Part shown: one piece after another, positions 28,077-37,151 of the stretch
How the letters are laid out: each line of letters starts with the position of its first letter
Numbering within the stretch: the stretch's first letter is position 1
DNA from: an uncultured Rhizobiaceae group bacterium
GTDB lineage: Bacteria; Pseudomonadota; Alphaproteobacteria; Rhizobiales; Rhizobiaceae
Direction of reading: 5' to 3'
Assembly (NCBI GenBank): GCA_938044775.1
Contig: CALIOE010000093.1
Location: 1-50,345, forward strand
Length of the DNA stretch: 50,345 bases
The notes under the pieces: model-generated
Database searches by the model: none
Told to the model about the DNA's origin: nothing
The model's input: only the letters and a program-made list of their open reading frames with translations
Translations under genes and position numbers: made by a program

Positions 28077-28433
28077 ATGAGGATTGGGGAACTCGCCAGG
28101 CAGGCGTCGGTCAGTCGGGACACCATCCGGTTCTATGAGAGAAACGGCCTGTTGAGCTCCAGTCCAGGAGCCAGCCGCACCAACAATTACCGCGATTATC
28201 CGGACTCAGCGGTGTTGACGCTCGAACTCATTCAGGAAGCCAAGGCGGCCGGTTTCACACTCGCCGAACTGGTGATTTTTCTGGGACAGATTGAGGCTTC
28301 AAACGAGGAGAATTTCGATGGTGATGCATTCCTGCAGGAGAAGATCGAGGAAGTTGAAGCTAAGATAATCAGGTCTCAGAAGTTCCTGCAGACGCTAAAA
28401 CTTACGAGGCAGGCGCTCGCAGATTCCCCCTGA
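28077..28433 (+). CDS. MerR family transcriptional regulator
   Basis: The ATG at 28077 is chosen over a GTG at 28071 because the GGAGGT ribosome binding site (28065-28070) would abut the GTG. The 118-residue product has the MerR winged helix (MRIGELARQASVSRDTIRFYERNGLLSSSPGASRTNNYRDYPD) and a C-terminal coiled coil (residues about 75-110). It contains no cysteine, so it cannot be a typical thiol-based metal or redox sensor such as CueR or SoxR. The divergent zinc-ribbon gene is the most likely target. A TTGACT box at 28053-28058 on the minus strand could be the -35 of that gene, but no clear -10 was found. Confidence 0.88.
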   Translation: MRIGELARQASVSRDTIRFYERNGLLSSSPGASRTNNYRDYPDSAVLTLELIQEAKAAGFTLAELVIFLGQIEASNEENFDGDAFLQEKIEEVEAKIIRSQKFLQTLKLTRQALADSP

Positions 28434-28675
28434 TGTTCAATCGGCTTGCCAGCCTGAAAGAACGCTTGCCGGGGCACCGCTTCCACAAGAAATACGGCTT
28501 CTCCATGAAGGGGAACACTGCCCAAGCTTGATATAGCTGGACAGCATTCCAATTGCCATCTATACGGCGGGCGCCCGTGTTTTCGCACGGTTGAATCAAT
28601 GAATTTAGGCCTGTCCGGCAAACGGGCGTGCCCCGACCCCGGAACCGGGCGTCGAACCGCATGATGGGGAGCACA

Positions 28676-30652
28676 ATGCTAGAATCCTTACCACCGATCC
28701 TTGGCGTGATTGGCCTGATCGTTGCCTTCGTCCTTTACGGAATGGTGATGAAATATCCAGAAGGCGATGCCTCTATCAAGAAGATCGGCGACCAAATTCA
28801 TGAAGGCGCGATGGTCTTCATGAAGCGGGAATACACGATCCTGCTGATGTTCCTTGCGGCACAAGTTGTGCTGACCTTCATTTTCCTCGACTACAAGGTC
28901 ACGATAGCGGTTATCGTCGGTGCGGCTTCTTCGTCGATTGCCGGGTGGATCGGCATGTATGCGGCGACCAAGGCAAATGTTCGTACAGCAACCGCCGCGC
29001 AGACGGATGGCGCGGCAAGCGCCCTGACTGTTGCCTTTTTTGGTGGCTCGATCATGGGCCTGTGTGTCGCATCACTCGGCCTCATCGGTCTTGGCGGCCT
29101 GTTCTGGTTCCTTGGCGGCGATGCGCATTCGCTTGAAGGGTTCGGCATGGGCGCTTCAACAGTCGCCCTGTTCAGTCGTGTCGGCGGCGGTATCTTCACC
29201 AAGGCTGCGGACGTTGGCGCTGATCTCGTGGGCAAGGTCGAAGCCGGGATTCCCGAAGATGACCCCCGCAACCCCGGCGTGATTGCCGACAATGTCGGCG
29301 ATAATGTCGGTGATGTGGCCGGTATGGGCTCCGATATCTTTGAATCTTACTGCGGTGCTATGATTGCAACCATCGCAATCGCGGCGACTTCGGTCGCTGT
29401 GGCGGACGGACAATCGCAGATGATGTTCCTGCCGCTTGGTCTCGCTGCGCTTGGCCTGATTTCGTCCATTATCATGATTTTCGTGGTCAAATCGCGGTCG
29501 GCGGCTGAACCGGCCTCTGCTTTGCGTACCGGCACACTCGGCGCTCCCGTCCTGTTTCTCGCCGGTGCCTTTTTCCTCATCAACTGGCTGGGTATCGACA
29601 TCAGTGTCTGGTTCGCCGTTATCGCCGGTGCCGTGGGTGGTGTCGCAATTGGTCTCATCACTGAGTACTACACGGCCGGTGCTCCGGTTCGGCGTATTGC
29701 CAATTCAGGCGAAACCGGCCCTGCTACCGTGATGATCACGGGACTGGCAGTCGGCATGGAATCGGTTGTGGCTCCGCTGCTGTGTATTGCGGCGATCGTC
29801 TTTGTCTCGACCTCTCTTGCCGGTCTCTACGGTGTCGGCATCGCCGCTGTCGGTATGCTGGCAACGGTTGGTATTACCATGGCGATTGATGCCTATGGTC
29901 CCGTCGCGGACAATGCCGGCGGTATCGCTGAAATGGGCGGTATGGGCGAGGACGTTCGAGAGATCACCGACAGCCTCGATGAATTGGGCAACACGACTGC
30001 TGCGATCGGCAAAGGCTTCGCCATTGGCGCAGCCGCCCTGGCTGCTCTGGCCATTATCGCAGCGTTTGTGCAGACGGTTGCCCAGAACAATGCCGGCTTC
30101 TCGCTCGAGCTCTCTGAGCCGCTCGTCCTTGTTGGCCTGTTCATTGGTGGCACGATCCCGTTTCTGGTATCAGCCATCACCATGACCGCTGTAGGCGAGG
30201 CGGCCTTTGACATGATCAATGAGATCCGCCGCCAGTTCCGGGAAATCCCGGGTCTGATGGAAGGAACTGCTGATCCCGATTCTGCAAAATGTATCGACAT
30301 CGCCACGTCCGCAGCGCTTAAGCGTATGATGCTGCCGGGTGTGATTGCGGTTGGTGCGCCTCCTGCAGTTGGTCTGATCCTGGGGCCTCAGGCCCTGGGT
30401 GGCATGCTCGGTGGCGCGCTTCTCGGTTGTGTTCTCATGGCGCTGATGATGGCGAATGCCGGTGGTGCATGGGACAACGCCAAGAAATATGTCGAGAAGG
30501 GCAATCTCGGTGGCAAGGGCACCGATACCCATGCGGCCGTCGTGGTCGGCGATACCGTAGGCGACCCCTTCAAGGACACATCTGGTCCGTCCATGAACAT
30601 CCTCATTAACGTGATGGCCATCGTGAGCCTGGTGATTGCGCCACTGCTGTAA
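28676..30652 (+). CDS. hppA: Membrane-bound ion-translocating pyrophosphatase, predicted potassium-dependent type
   Basis: The ATG at 28676 with a GGGGA ribosome binding site gives 658 residues with about 16 membrane helices. The protein hydrolyses pyrophosphate and pumps H+ or Na+ across the inner membrane. Substrate-site motifs are complete: [62 protein letters not shown] and [16 protein letters not shown]. At the cation-selective site the sequence is GNTTAAIG, with Ala 442 and Gly 445. K+-independent enzymes such as that of Rhodospirillum rubrum have Lys and Thr there. I therefore predict K+ dependence; whether H+ or Na+ is pumped I cannot decide. Confidence 0.95.
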   Translation: MLESLPPILGVIGLIVAFVLYGMVMKYPEGDASIKKIGDQIHEGAMVFMKREYTILLMFLAAQVVLTFIFLDYKVTIAVIVGAASSSIAGWIGMYAATKANVRTATAAQTDGAASALTVAFFGGSIMGLCVASLGLIGLGGLFWFLGGDAHSLEGFGMGASTVALFSRVGGGIFTKAADVGADLVGKVEAGIPEDDPRNPGVIADNVGDNVGDVAGMGSDIFESYCGAMIATIAIAATSVAVADGQSQMMFLPLGLAALGLISSIIMIFVVKSRSAAEPASALRTGTLGAPVLFLAGAFFLINWLGIDISVWFAVIAGAVGGVAIGLITEYYTAGAPVRRIANSGETGPATVMITGLAVGMESVVAPLLCIAAIVFVSTSLAGLYGVGIAAVGMLATVGITMAIDAYGPVADNAGGIAEMGGMGEDVREITDSLDELGNTTAAIGKGFAIGAAALAALAIIAAFVQTVAQNNAGFSLELSEPLVLVGLFIGGTIPFLVSAITMTAVGEAAFDMINEIRRQFREIPGLMEGTADPDSAKCIDIATSAALKRMMLPGVIAVGAPPAVGLILGPQALGGMLGGALLGCVLMALMMANAGGAWDNAKKYVEKGNLGGKGTDTHAAVVVGDTVGDPFKDTSGPSMNILINVMAIVSLVIAPLL

Positions 30653-31048
30653 GGCGACGAACGATCCGATAGAATTGAGAAAGCCCGGCGGAGACGCCGG
30701 GCTTTTACTTTGTCGGATCGTGCGTCACCGTGGGCTGCGACACTGCCATTATGGCGAGCGTTCGGTGTCCCGTTTTGCGGAATTGTCAGGGAAAATTGGG
30801 CGGTCAACACATTGCCCCTGTGGACCGCCCGGGGTGCTGCCTCTCCTGAGAAGTCGGCGTCACCGCCCGACACCCTTATCTGGATTCGGCTCTGTTAAAA
30901 CGGGTCGAGTGAGAATGTGCCGATTAATGGCACAATTAGTCCCATTTTTCGTTGTTGGTGACTTAGCGACGTGGCCGGCGGCATGCCTGTGCAAAACGAG
31001 AATGATGCCGTGTGGCACCATTCCCATCTCGTAGCAGATTTCCGCGAT
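30653..31048. other. Gene-free stretch between hppA and the nucleotide-sugar dehydrogenase
   Basis: Apart from the hppA terminator, these 396 bases hold no open frame that resembles a protein and no RNA gene I recognise. They lie downstream of both flanking genes, which converge. Confidence 0.6.
30680..30706 (+). terminator. Intrinsic terminator after hppA
   Basis: An 11-base-pair GC-rich stem (AAAGCCCGGCG with CGCCGGGCTTT) closes a GAGA loop and ends in TTTT, 28 bases after the hppA stop. Confidence 0.88.
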
Positions 31049-32461
31049 TTATGGGCGCCAGTAGCTAAAGTGGTCGTGGACGGCCTCGCACTCATAATTG
31101 CCACGCATATCGATCAGAGGTGCGCCTTTGGGCGTAAGAGTGGTTAGCGTTTCCAGGTCCAGCAGCTCACGAAACACGGAATGGCCAAGCGTCACGATGA
31201 TCGCATGATAAGCACCACCGGCAAAAGGATCGTCGAGAATAACCGTTCCGCGCCCACCTTCGAAATGGTCGTCCTCGGCAATTGGGTCGAAGTTGTAAAC
31301 CTCTGCACCCTGGGCCCAGAGATAGTCCATCATTTTAAAAGTTTTGGAGTTACGGGTGTCAGGGCAGTCTTCTTTGAATGACCGACCAAGTACCAGAACG
31401 CGCTTGCCGGCCATGTCCTGGCCACTGGTGTTGAACATTTCTTCCAGCTTCTCAGCGAGGAAGAATGGCGTCTGTTCGTTGACGGACCGTCCGGCGGCGA
31501 TGAGTTCCATCGGCAGTCCGTGACGGCGCCCGGCGTCGACAAGGTAATACGGATCGACGGCGATGCAGTGACCGCCAACCATGCCCGGACGATAATGGTG
31601 GAAGTTCCATTTGGAGCTCGCTGCTGCAATGACGTCGGAGGCGCGAATGCCCATTTTGTCGTAAAGCGCCATGAGTTCGTTCATCAGTGCAATGTTTACG
31701 TCGCGTTGCGTGTTCTCGAGGATTTTTGCCGCTTCAGCGACCTTGATACTGGCAGCGGGATAAAGCCCCGCATTGACAACGCGGCTATAGAATTTCTCCA
31801 GAAATTCCGTAACGACCTCGGAAGATCCGGCAACAATCTTCTTGATGTCGGCCAGCTTTCGGGTCGGGTCAGCTGGATTGATGCGCTCCGGTGAATAGCC
31901 AATATAGAAATCGATACCTTCTTTCAGGCCTGATGCTTCTTCAAGCAGTGGCAAGCAGCGATCTTCGGTCGTCCCAGGGTCGACCGTCGATTCAAAGACG
32001 ACAACCGCACCCTTCTTCATATGTTTGCCAATCGTTGAAGACGCTGAAAGGAGAGGGCGGTAGTCCGGCCTGTTTCGGTTGTTGACCGGCGTTGGCACGC
32101 AGACGACGACCACGTCGGCTTGAGCAAGTGTGCTGGCATCCGTCGTGAATTCAGCATCAGCTTCAGTAAGCTCGGTGGCTGTCACTTCACCAGTATGGTC
32201 GATGCCTTTCTCCAGCTCTTCGATCTTTTGGGTATCGATGTCGATGCCAATGCTTCGGCTCGCCTTTGCAAAACCACACACCAATGGCAGACCAACATAT
32301 CCAAGACCTATGACAGCAACCCGAGCCGTAGCAGGGTTTGGAAGCGATACCGGAACATCCGTCAGCAAGCGAAGTGGAGAGGCTTTCTCCAGATTTTTTT
32401 CTACTGCGCTCTCCGCAGTATTGGCCGCGTTTTCCGCAGCTGAATTATTTGCCAAGACCAT
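31049..32461 (-). CDS. UDP-sugar dehydrogenase (WbpA/WbpO/TviB-like nucleotide-sugar 6-dehydrogenase)
   Basis: Starting at the ATG at 32461, behind a GGGGGG ribosome binding site, gives 470 residues. The first 45 are a low-complexity extension (NNSAAENAANTAESAVEKN) not typical of the family. The NAD-binding loop is VIGLGYVGLPL (Gly 52 to Gly 57), and the catalytic Cys 299 lies in GMVGGHCIAVDPYYL. The central ESTVDPGTTED and C-terminal VLGRSFKEDCPDTRNSK are also present. The pattern is closest to enzymes that oxidise UDP-N-acetyl hexosamines to uronic acids, so the product is probably a UDP-HexNAcA. It is divergent from the polymer synthase operon and probably supplies its monomer. Confidence 0.9.
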   Translation of the reverse strand: MVLANNSAAENAANTAESAVEKNLEKASPLRLLTDVPVSLPNPATARVAVIGLGYVGLPLVCGFAKASRSIGIDIDTQKIEELEKGIDHTGEVTATELTEADAEFTTDASTLAQADVVVVCVPTPVNNRNRPDYRPLLSASSTIGKHMKKGAVVVFESTVDPGTTEDRCLPLLEEASGLKEGIDFYIGYSPERINPADPTRKLADIKKIVAGSSEVVTEFLEKFYSRVVNAGLYPAASIKVAEAAKILENTQRDVNIALMNELMALYDKMGIRASDVIAAASSKWNFHHYRPGMVGGHCIAVDPYYLVDAGRRHGLPMELIAAGRSVNEQTPFFLAEKLEEMFNTSGQDMAGKRVLVLGRSFKEDCPDTRNSKTFKMMDYLWAQGAEVYNFDPIAEDDHFEGGRGTVILDDPFAGGAYHAIIVTLGHSVFRELLDLETLTTLTPKGAPLIDMRGNYECEAVHDHFSYWRP

Positions 32462-32779
32462 TGTAGCCCCCCTGGCTTTATTATTTTCTGTGGGGCCAGA
32501 TAGAGGGAACAACTTTTACGAATAGTAACGGGCAATGGGTCTTTTAATATATGATTTCCGAACGGTAAATTTTGTGGTCACTATTCGCAGCCCTCATTCA
32601 CAATTCGTTAGTAACGTTGGCGGAATCAGCATTAATATTCAATTAAAACAGTAATTAAACGCGCGAATCGCGATCTCCGTTAACCAGAACATCATGGGCT
32701 GCCCTCTTTTATGACCTGCGAAAGGCCAGGCGAATTCGCCGGTCTGTAAGGGTTCGCGCCAGGGCGCTTGGGGCAGTTA
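32462..32779. promoter_or_regulatory. AT-rich divergent control region of the polysaccharide locus
   Basis: These 318 bases hold the promoters of the dehydrogenase (minus) and synthase operon (plus). The stretch 32540-32665 is much richer in A and T than its surroundings. It contains two ATTAAA(A)C repeats, followed by a short dyad CGCGA-A-TCGCG at 32662-32672. No consensus promoter stands out. Confidence 0.55.
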
Positions 32780-34054
32780 ATGATTGCGATAACAACAGTT
32801 GAATGGCTGTTCGGCTTGCTCGTACTGATCGTGTTCACGAACAGATACGTGTTTGGCTCGCTTTTGCGTCTCCTTGATAAACGCGTCATGCCGGACTTCA
32901 ACCGTGATCCCGAAGAATGGCCAAGCGTGGCCATTGTCGTGCCGGTCTATTGCGAGGGGCCCAGTGTGCTGGATACAGCCGCCTCGTTTGCCGCCCTCGA
33001 CTATCCGCGCGACAAGTTGAGCGTCGTCTTCATTGATGATTGTTCCACCGACGATACCTACGAGCATCTCCAGGAAGCTTGCCGCCGCTACCCGTGGATG
33101 CAGTTACGCCAGAATGAACGCAATATGGGCAAGCGCCTGGGTATCAAGAACACCGTGCTGGAACTCGACACCGACCTTGTGCTGTCAGTCGATTCCGATG
33201 TGATCGTGGACGACAACGTGGTTCGTGAGCTGACCCGCCATATGTATGCGACCGGCGCCGACGCCGTTGGCGGTTGCGTCTTTGTTTCCAATGCCGATGA
33301 AACCTGGCTTACCCGCATGCAGGCCGTCAAGTACTGGGTCGGCTACCAGTTTCTGAAGAATGTCGAGAACGCCTATAGCCACGTCATGTGCCTCTCGGGC
33401 TGCCTGACTCTGTACAAGCGTCAGGCATTGCTTGCTGTCGACAAAGACATCGAGAACAGAACCTTTTTGGGTGATGAGGTCAAATACGGCGAAGACCGCT
33501 TTTTGACACGCAAGCTGGTCGAGCGGGGCTTCGGCACCCGGTTGTGCTTTTCTGCCCGGTGTTTCACCAAGGCACCCACGGACATGGCGGGGTATCTGAA
33601 TCAGCAACTGCGCTGGCGTCGTTCGAACATGGTTGATCTGATTTCGGCCATTCCGCATCTCAACCGCTTCAACGTCATGGTGCTGGTCCATTATCTTGCG
33701 ATGGGGACTCTTCTGTTTTTCTACCCGCTCTTCTTGCTGGTGAAGTTTCTCGAGCTGCAATTTGTCATGCCAATGATCTGGCACGCGCTTCTCGTTACCG
33801 TCTTTGCTGTCTGCTACGAATTCAGCAAGCGCTCGCTGCCCGAATCTGCCCAGACTTCCGGCCTCTGGTTCATTGTCATGGCTGCTGTCTTCCCGGTTGT
33901 GTATCTGACAATGACACCGCTGGGCATGTTCACCCTGGGAACGACATCGTGGGAAACACGGAGTGGAAAGCAGGCCAAAAAGACGGTTGATGAACCAGCC
34001 AATGCCAAATCGGTATCTTCAGGGCCGGCGCCTTCACGGGAGGTGCTGGCATGA
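32780..34054 (+). CDS. Processive family 2 glycosyltransferase (polysaccharide synthase, Alg8/NodC/hyaluronan-synthase type)
   Basis: The ATG at 32780 follows a GGGG ribosome binding site and gives 424 residues. One N-terminal helix (about 5-27) and three or four C-terminal helices (from about 299) flank a cytosolic GT-A domain. Synthase signatures are all present: Asp 86-Asp 87 in FIDDCSTDD, the DxD in SVDSD (138-140), the catalytic base in GEDR (237-240), and the acceptor-tunnel motif QQLRW (275-279). It should polymerise an activated sugar and extrude the chain across the inner membrane. The sugar is unknown; the adjacent dehydrogenase suggests a uronic acid. Its stop overlaps the next start (ATGA). 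Confidence 0.9.
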   Translation: MIAITTVEWLFGLLVLIVFTNRYVFGSLLRLLDKRVMPDFNRDPEEWPSVAIVVPVYCEGPSVLDTAASFAALDYPRDKLSVVFIDDCSTDDTYEHLQEACRRYPWMQLRQNERNMGKRLGIKNTVLELDTDLVLSVDSDVIVDDNVVRELTRHMYATGADAVGGCVFVSNADETWLTRMQAVKYWVGYQFLKNVENAYSHVMCLSGCLTLYKRQALLAVDKDIENRTFLGDEVKYGEDRFLTRKLVERGFGTRLCFSARCFTKAPTDMAGYLNQQLRWRRSNMVDLISAIPHLNRFNVMVLVHYLAMGTLLFFYPLFLLVKFLELQFVMPMIWHALLVTVFAVCYEFSKRSLPESAQTSGLWFIVMAAVFPVVYLTMTPLGMFTLGTTSWETRSGKQAKKTVDEPANAKSVSSGPAPSREVLA

Positions 34055-35709
34055 CAAGTGCTCCCCGTTTTGATGTCTTTGACCGGCGCGCCGAGCAGAA
34101 CGCCATATGTGTTCTGTTCGTTGGGCCGTCTTTGGTTGCAACCAAGAATGTCTTCAAGCGCGGCGATGAGGGCGTGCGCTGCTTACACGCAAACACGGCC
34201 AGTGATGCCATCGACATGATCGGAGATCAGGCTGAGACCCAGCCATTTGATTGCGTGATGGTTGACATGCGTCATGACGCTGATGGAACTCCGTTGAACG
34301 TTGTCGCAATCGCTGCTCTGCGCGCGGCGGGTAAGCTGATTGTTCTGGCGCAGGCAAAGGACGTCGAAATTTACCAGGCGATCACCGGTGTTGATGCCGT
34401 TCTGGCAGCGCCGGTAGCCCCGCTTGAGATCATTGAGGCGATCATATCGAGTGCCGAGGACAACGACGGCTCTGGCGAGCCCGCACCGGCAATTGACGAA
34501 GCGCTTCCATCAGAAATCATGGATGATGTGGCATCTCAGGTCAGTGAACCGGTGCCGGAGCCAGTTGTAACTGTCGGGTTTGAAACCTCTGTGTCGAAGG
34601 TTGTCGAGGCAGATCGGAAAATCTGGCAACGCTTTGTTCCTATTGCTAATTTCCTCTACAAGAAGCTGGCTGTGATCATCCTGTCAGTGTTGTTCCTGAC
34701 CTTTGTTGCCTATGGTGCGATGATCGTCTTTTTCATGTCCTCGTCGAGTTGGTCGTTGCCGTTCGAGTTGTCCAGCGGGCATCAGCTGGTGGAGAAGACC
34801 GAACGCGAGATTGCGTGGATGCGTGTTCGAAAAAATGAAATTCGCCAGAATCTTACAAAGTCCACCGTCGAGATGGCCCAGGCGCGTCGCGACCGGCGTG
34901 ATGGTAACGCACAACTGTTCCTGAGCCGACAGACCATAGCCCAGGAGTTGCAATTTCAGGAAAACGCAAAGCTTGGAATTGAGTCCCAGATCGCGCGCCT
35001 CAACAAGGTTATCAGCGACTTTAACAGTCTGGACGGCCAAGGCGGGTTCAAAAAAACCATTACAGGCGCCTACGCGCGAAGACTGATCACGCGCAAGGCG
35101 CTGAACAGTGGAACGCTGGCTGTACTTGAGACCCTGCACCGCATCGCGATGGTCGAAAATGACATCGCGCTGAAAAAACTTGAACTGGAAAAAGTGACGG
35201 CCAGCATCCGCTTCCTGAACTCTCTGGCCGGGCAGATCGAGGGAACAGAAACCCGCATTGATGATGCGCCCGCTTCGGACATGGTGCATCTGGCGCGTCA
35301 GGTTATAGAGGCGAAGAACACGATCTCGACCGCAGAAAAGTCTCTGTCTTCCGCCCGGGATAGATCCGAACGGCTCGGCAACTCGCTGGATGTTATCAGC
35401 GTCAATCTGGACCGCCTGTCCAGTACGCCCGCTGCCCGTGCAATCAAGGCGCCAGTGACAGTGCTGTTTATGCCTTACGCGAACAGGGACAACTACCAGC
35501 CGGGCACGCAGCTCTACAGCTGCGCCTTGTCTATTTTCTGGTGTTCGCATGTCGGTGTCGCCGGGAAGCCGATTGATGGAGAAACAACTTCTCTTCATCC
35601 GCTCTTTGGCAAACCGCTTCGCGGCATATTCGTTGAAGCAAGTTTTGAGAACCCTAATTCCGTAACAGAGGAACTGATCCATGCCGGTGGCGCCCCTCTC
35701 TTGTTCTAA
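34051..35709 (+). CDS. Inner-membrane periplasmic adaptor with N-terminal pseudo-receiver domain (Alg44-like role)
   Basis: The 552-residue protein has three parts. Residues 18-132 read like a CheY-type receiver (ICVLFVGPS, FDCVMVDM, KLIVLAQ, AVLAAPVAP): Asp 72 sits at the phospho-acceptor position, but the acidic pair is replaced by Gly-Pro (25-26) and the conserved Lys by Ala. After a Pro/Glu-rich linker comes one membrane helix (206-229). The periplasmic part has a long coiled coil (about 245-465) and a C-terminal HlyD/Alg44-like barrel segment (IKAPVTVLFM, GTQLYSC, GKPLRGIFVEA). I infer that it couples the synthase to the outer membrane and that the pseudo-receiver takes a regulatory input. 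It overlaps both neighbouring genes. Confidence 0.75.
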   Translation: MTSAPRFDVFDRRAEQNAICVLFVGPSLVATKNVFKRGDEGVRCLHANTASDAIDMIGDQAETQPFDCVMVDMRHDADGTPLNVVAIAALRAAGKLIVLAQAKDVEIYQAITGVDAVLAAPVAPLEIIEAIISSAEDNDGSGEPAPAIDEALPSEIMDDVASQVSEPVPEPVVTVGFETSVSKVVEADRKIWQRFVPIANFLYKKLAVIILSVLFLTFVAYGAMIVFFMSSSSWSLPFELSSGHQLVEKTEREIAWMRVRKNEIRQNLTKSTVEMAQARRDRRDGNAQLFLSRQTIAQELQFQENAKLGIESQIARLNKVISDFNSLDGQGGFKKTITGAYARRLITRKALNSGTLAVLETLHRIAMVENDIALKKLELEKVTASIRFLNSLAGQIEGTETRIDDAPASDMVHLARQVIEAKNTISTAEKSLSSARDRSERLGNSLDVISVNLDRLSSTPAARAIKAPVTVLFMPYANRDNYQPGTQLYSCALSIFWCSHVGVAGKPIDGETTSLHPLFGKPLRGIFVEASFENPNSVTEELIHAGGAPLLF

Positions 35710-37030
35710 GCCCACGGGGACGCGCCCAGTCGGCGCGAAGCTGCTTCAGGGTTCTTTGTGTGCTGGTCTCGCCTTGATTCTGGCTGGCTGTAACGCATCT
35801 TCATCGGGATTCGGATCGGCCGAAGCCTGGCGCGGTTTGACGGCCGGTCTTTCATCGAAGGCATCTGATCAGAAACCGGTCAAAAAAGAGACCGGGTTAG
35901 CCGGCCAGGTCAAAACCGCGGACAACAGTGGTAAAAAGCCGGATGTAGTAAAAAAGGGACCGCTGACGCGAGCCGCCACGACGCGTTCCACTTATTCTGC
36001 TCCACTGAACTTTGAACCTGATTCCTCGTTGGGGCGCAGTTCCGCGCGTTGCCGCGAACTTCTGGCGCTGACAGGCATTGAGACCAAGCTTCTGCGTTCA
36101 CCAACTCTTTCCACGGAAGGCGACGACAATGGCGACGTCTCCGTAAGTGTTGGATATGACGTTGTTGATTTGCGGCGTGCGCGGCTCAAAGAAGAGCTCG
36201 CCGTTGCGAAGTGCGAACGGCATCTGAGTTCAAAGCGCCTCCAGGCGCTGCTGATTACGTCACCGCAGGCTCTCAGCAGGGCAGGCTATCTGGCAAAAGC
36301 AAACTCGCTTCGCAGCAGCAGCGGTTCCTTCCGGGCCATTAGAGGGCAAATCCAATCCGAGCTGATCAACGGCAATCTGACCTATCAGCGGGCAAATTTG
36401 CTCAACCAACACCTCGATCAGGTCGTTACGCGAGAATCTAAAGCACGGGGAGATGCGGCGCGCCGCGAGGCTGTTGATCGTGTTCAGTTACAAAGCGCGC
36501 GGGGACTGGACCACCGGCTTGTGGAAACAGAGCGACGAATTCACGCCATTAACCGTGACATGCGAACAGCCGATGCCGTGGAGCTGAGGTTTAGCGGAGG
36601 CTACGGGGTCGAAGAAAGCTCAACCAGCGTGGTGCGCAAGACCAATGGAGAGGCTTTTGCGAAGGCAAAGCTGTCGATTCGTCTTGGTGCCTTTGATCCG
36701 CGCCGTGATGAGCTTGAAGACATTGCTGGGCAGGCTCGCATTGACGGCCTTTATGAAGAGCAGAGTGGGGCTTTCTGGCGCGCCGGCGAGATCGTCAATG
36801 CCAACAGACGGGCACTTGACGCTTTGCGCAAACAGCGCGGCGAGATCATCTCAGCGATGACAAAAGCGCGGCAGACAGCTGCTATCCGCAGTACAGATTA
36901 TGAGACGGAGCTCACCATGCCACGCATTCGGGCAAGGGTCGATATTCTTGCGTTGAAAGCAGAACTGGCCGGAGTTGATGCAACGATTGCTGATACTAAG
37001 AGAATTGGAAAAACACTATCTTTTCAATAG
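35681..37030 (+). CDS. Outer-membrane lipoprotein rich in helices, putative polysaccharide export component
   Basis: The 449-residue protein begins with a lipoprotein signal whose lipobox is LAGC (Cys 37); the following residues are Asn and Ala, with no Asp at +2 that would retain it in the inner membrane. Residues 40-110 are a Lys- and Ser-rich linker. The rest is largely helical with heptad-like stretches (ERRIHAINRDM, RALDALRKQRGEIISAM) and a beta-like LRFSGGYGVEES and AKLSIRLGAFDPRRDEL pair. That alternation recalls TolC-type outer-membrane factors, but I do not recognise a named family. The start overlaps the adaptor gene by 29 bases and has GAGGAA ahead of it. Confidence 0.65.
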   Translation: MPVAPLSCSKPTGTRPVGAKLLQGSLCAGLALILAGCNASSSGFGSAEAWRGLTAGLSSKASDQKPVKKETGLAGQVKTADNSGKKPDVVKKGPLTRAATTRSTYSAPLNFEPDSSLGRSSARCRELLALTGIETKLLRSPTLSTEGDDNGDVSVSVGYDVVDLRRARLKEELAVAKCERHLSSKRLQALLITSPQALSRAGYLAKANSLRSSSGSFRAIRGQIQSELINGNLTYQRANLLNQHLDQVVTRESKARGDAARREAVDRVQLQSARGLDHRLVETERRIHAINRDMRTADAVELRFSGGYGVEESSTSVVRKTNGEAFAKAKLSIRLGAFDPRRDELEDIAGQARIDGLYEEQSGAFWRAGEIVNANRRALDALRKQRGEIISAMTKARQTAAIRSTDYETELTMPRIRARVDILALKAELAGVDATIADTKRIGKTLSFQ

Positions 37031-37151
37031 ATTGTTTCCAAAAAAGTCGACCCTTGGGTCGATTGTTCGAAAGTTGCCTTGAATTCATAATTGAGCGCCC
37101 CACTTTTTGTTTGCAGGCGCAGATGCGTCATTCGTAAGCGAGGTGCACATC

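Noticed and set aside
34684..35715. A 343-codon open frame on the minus strand opposite the adaptor gene
   Set aside because: It is antisense to a gene that overlaps both its operon neighbours and has coherent domains; the antisense product shows no recognisable pattern.
37047..37062. A perfect 7-bp hairpin after the lipoprotein gene as a terminator
   Set aside because: The loop is only two bases (TT) and no T-tract follows, so it is too weak to call.
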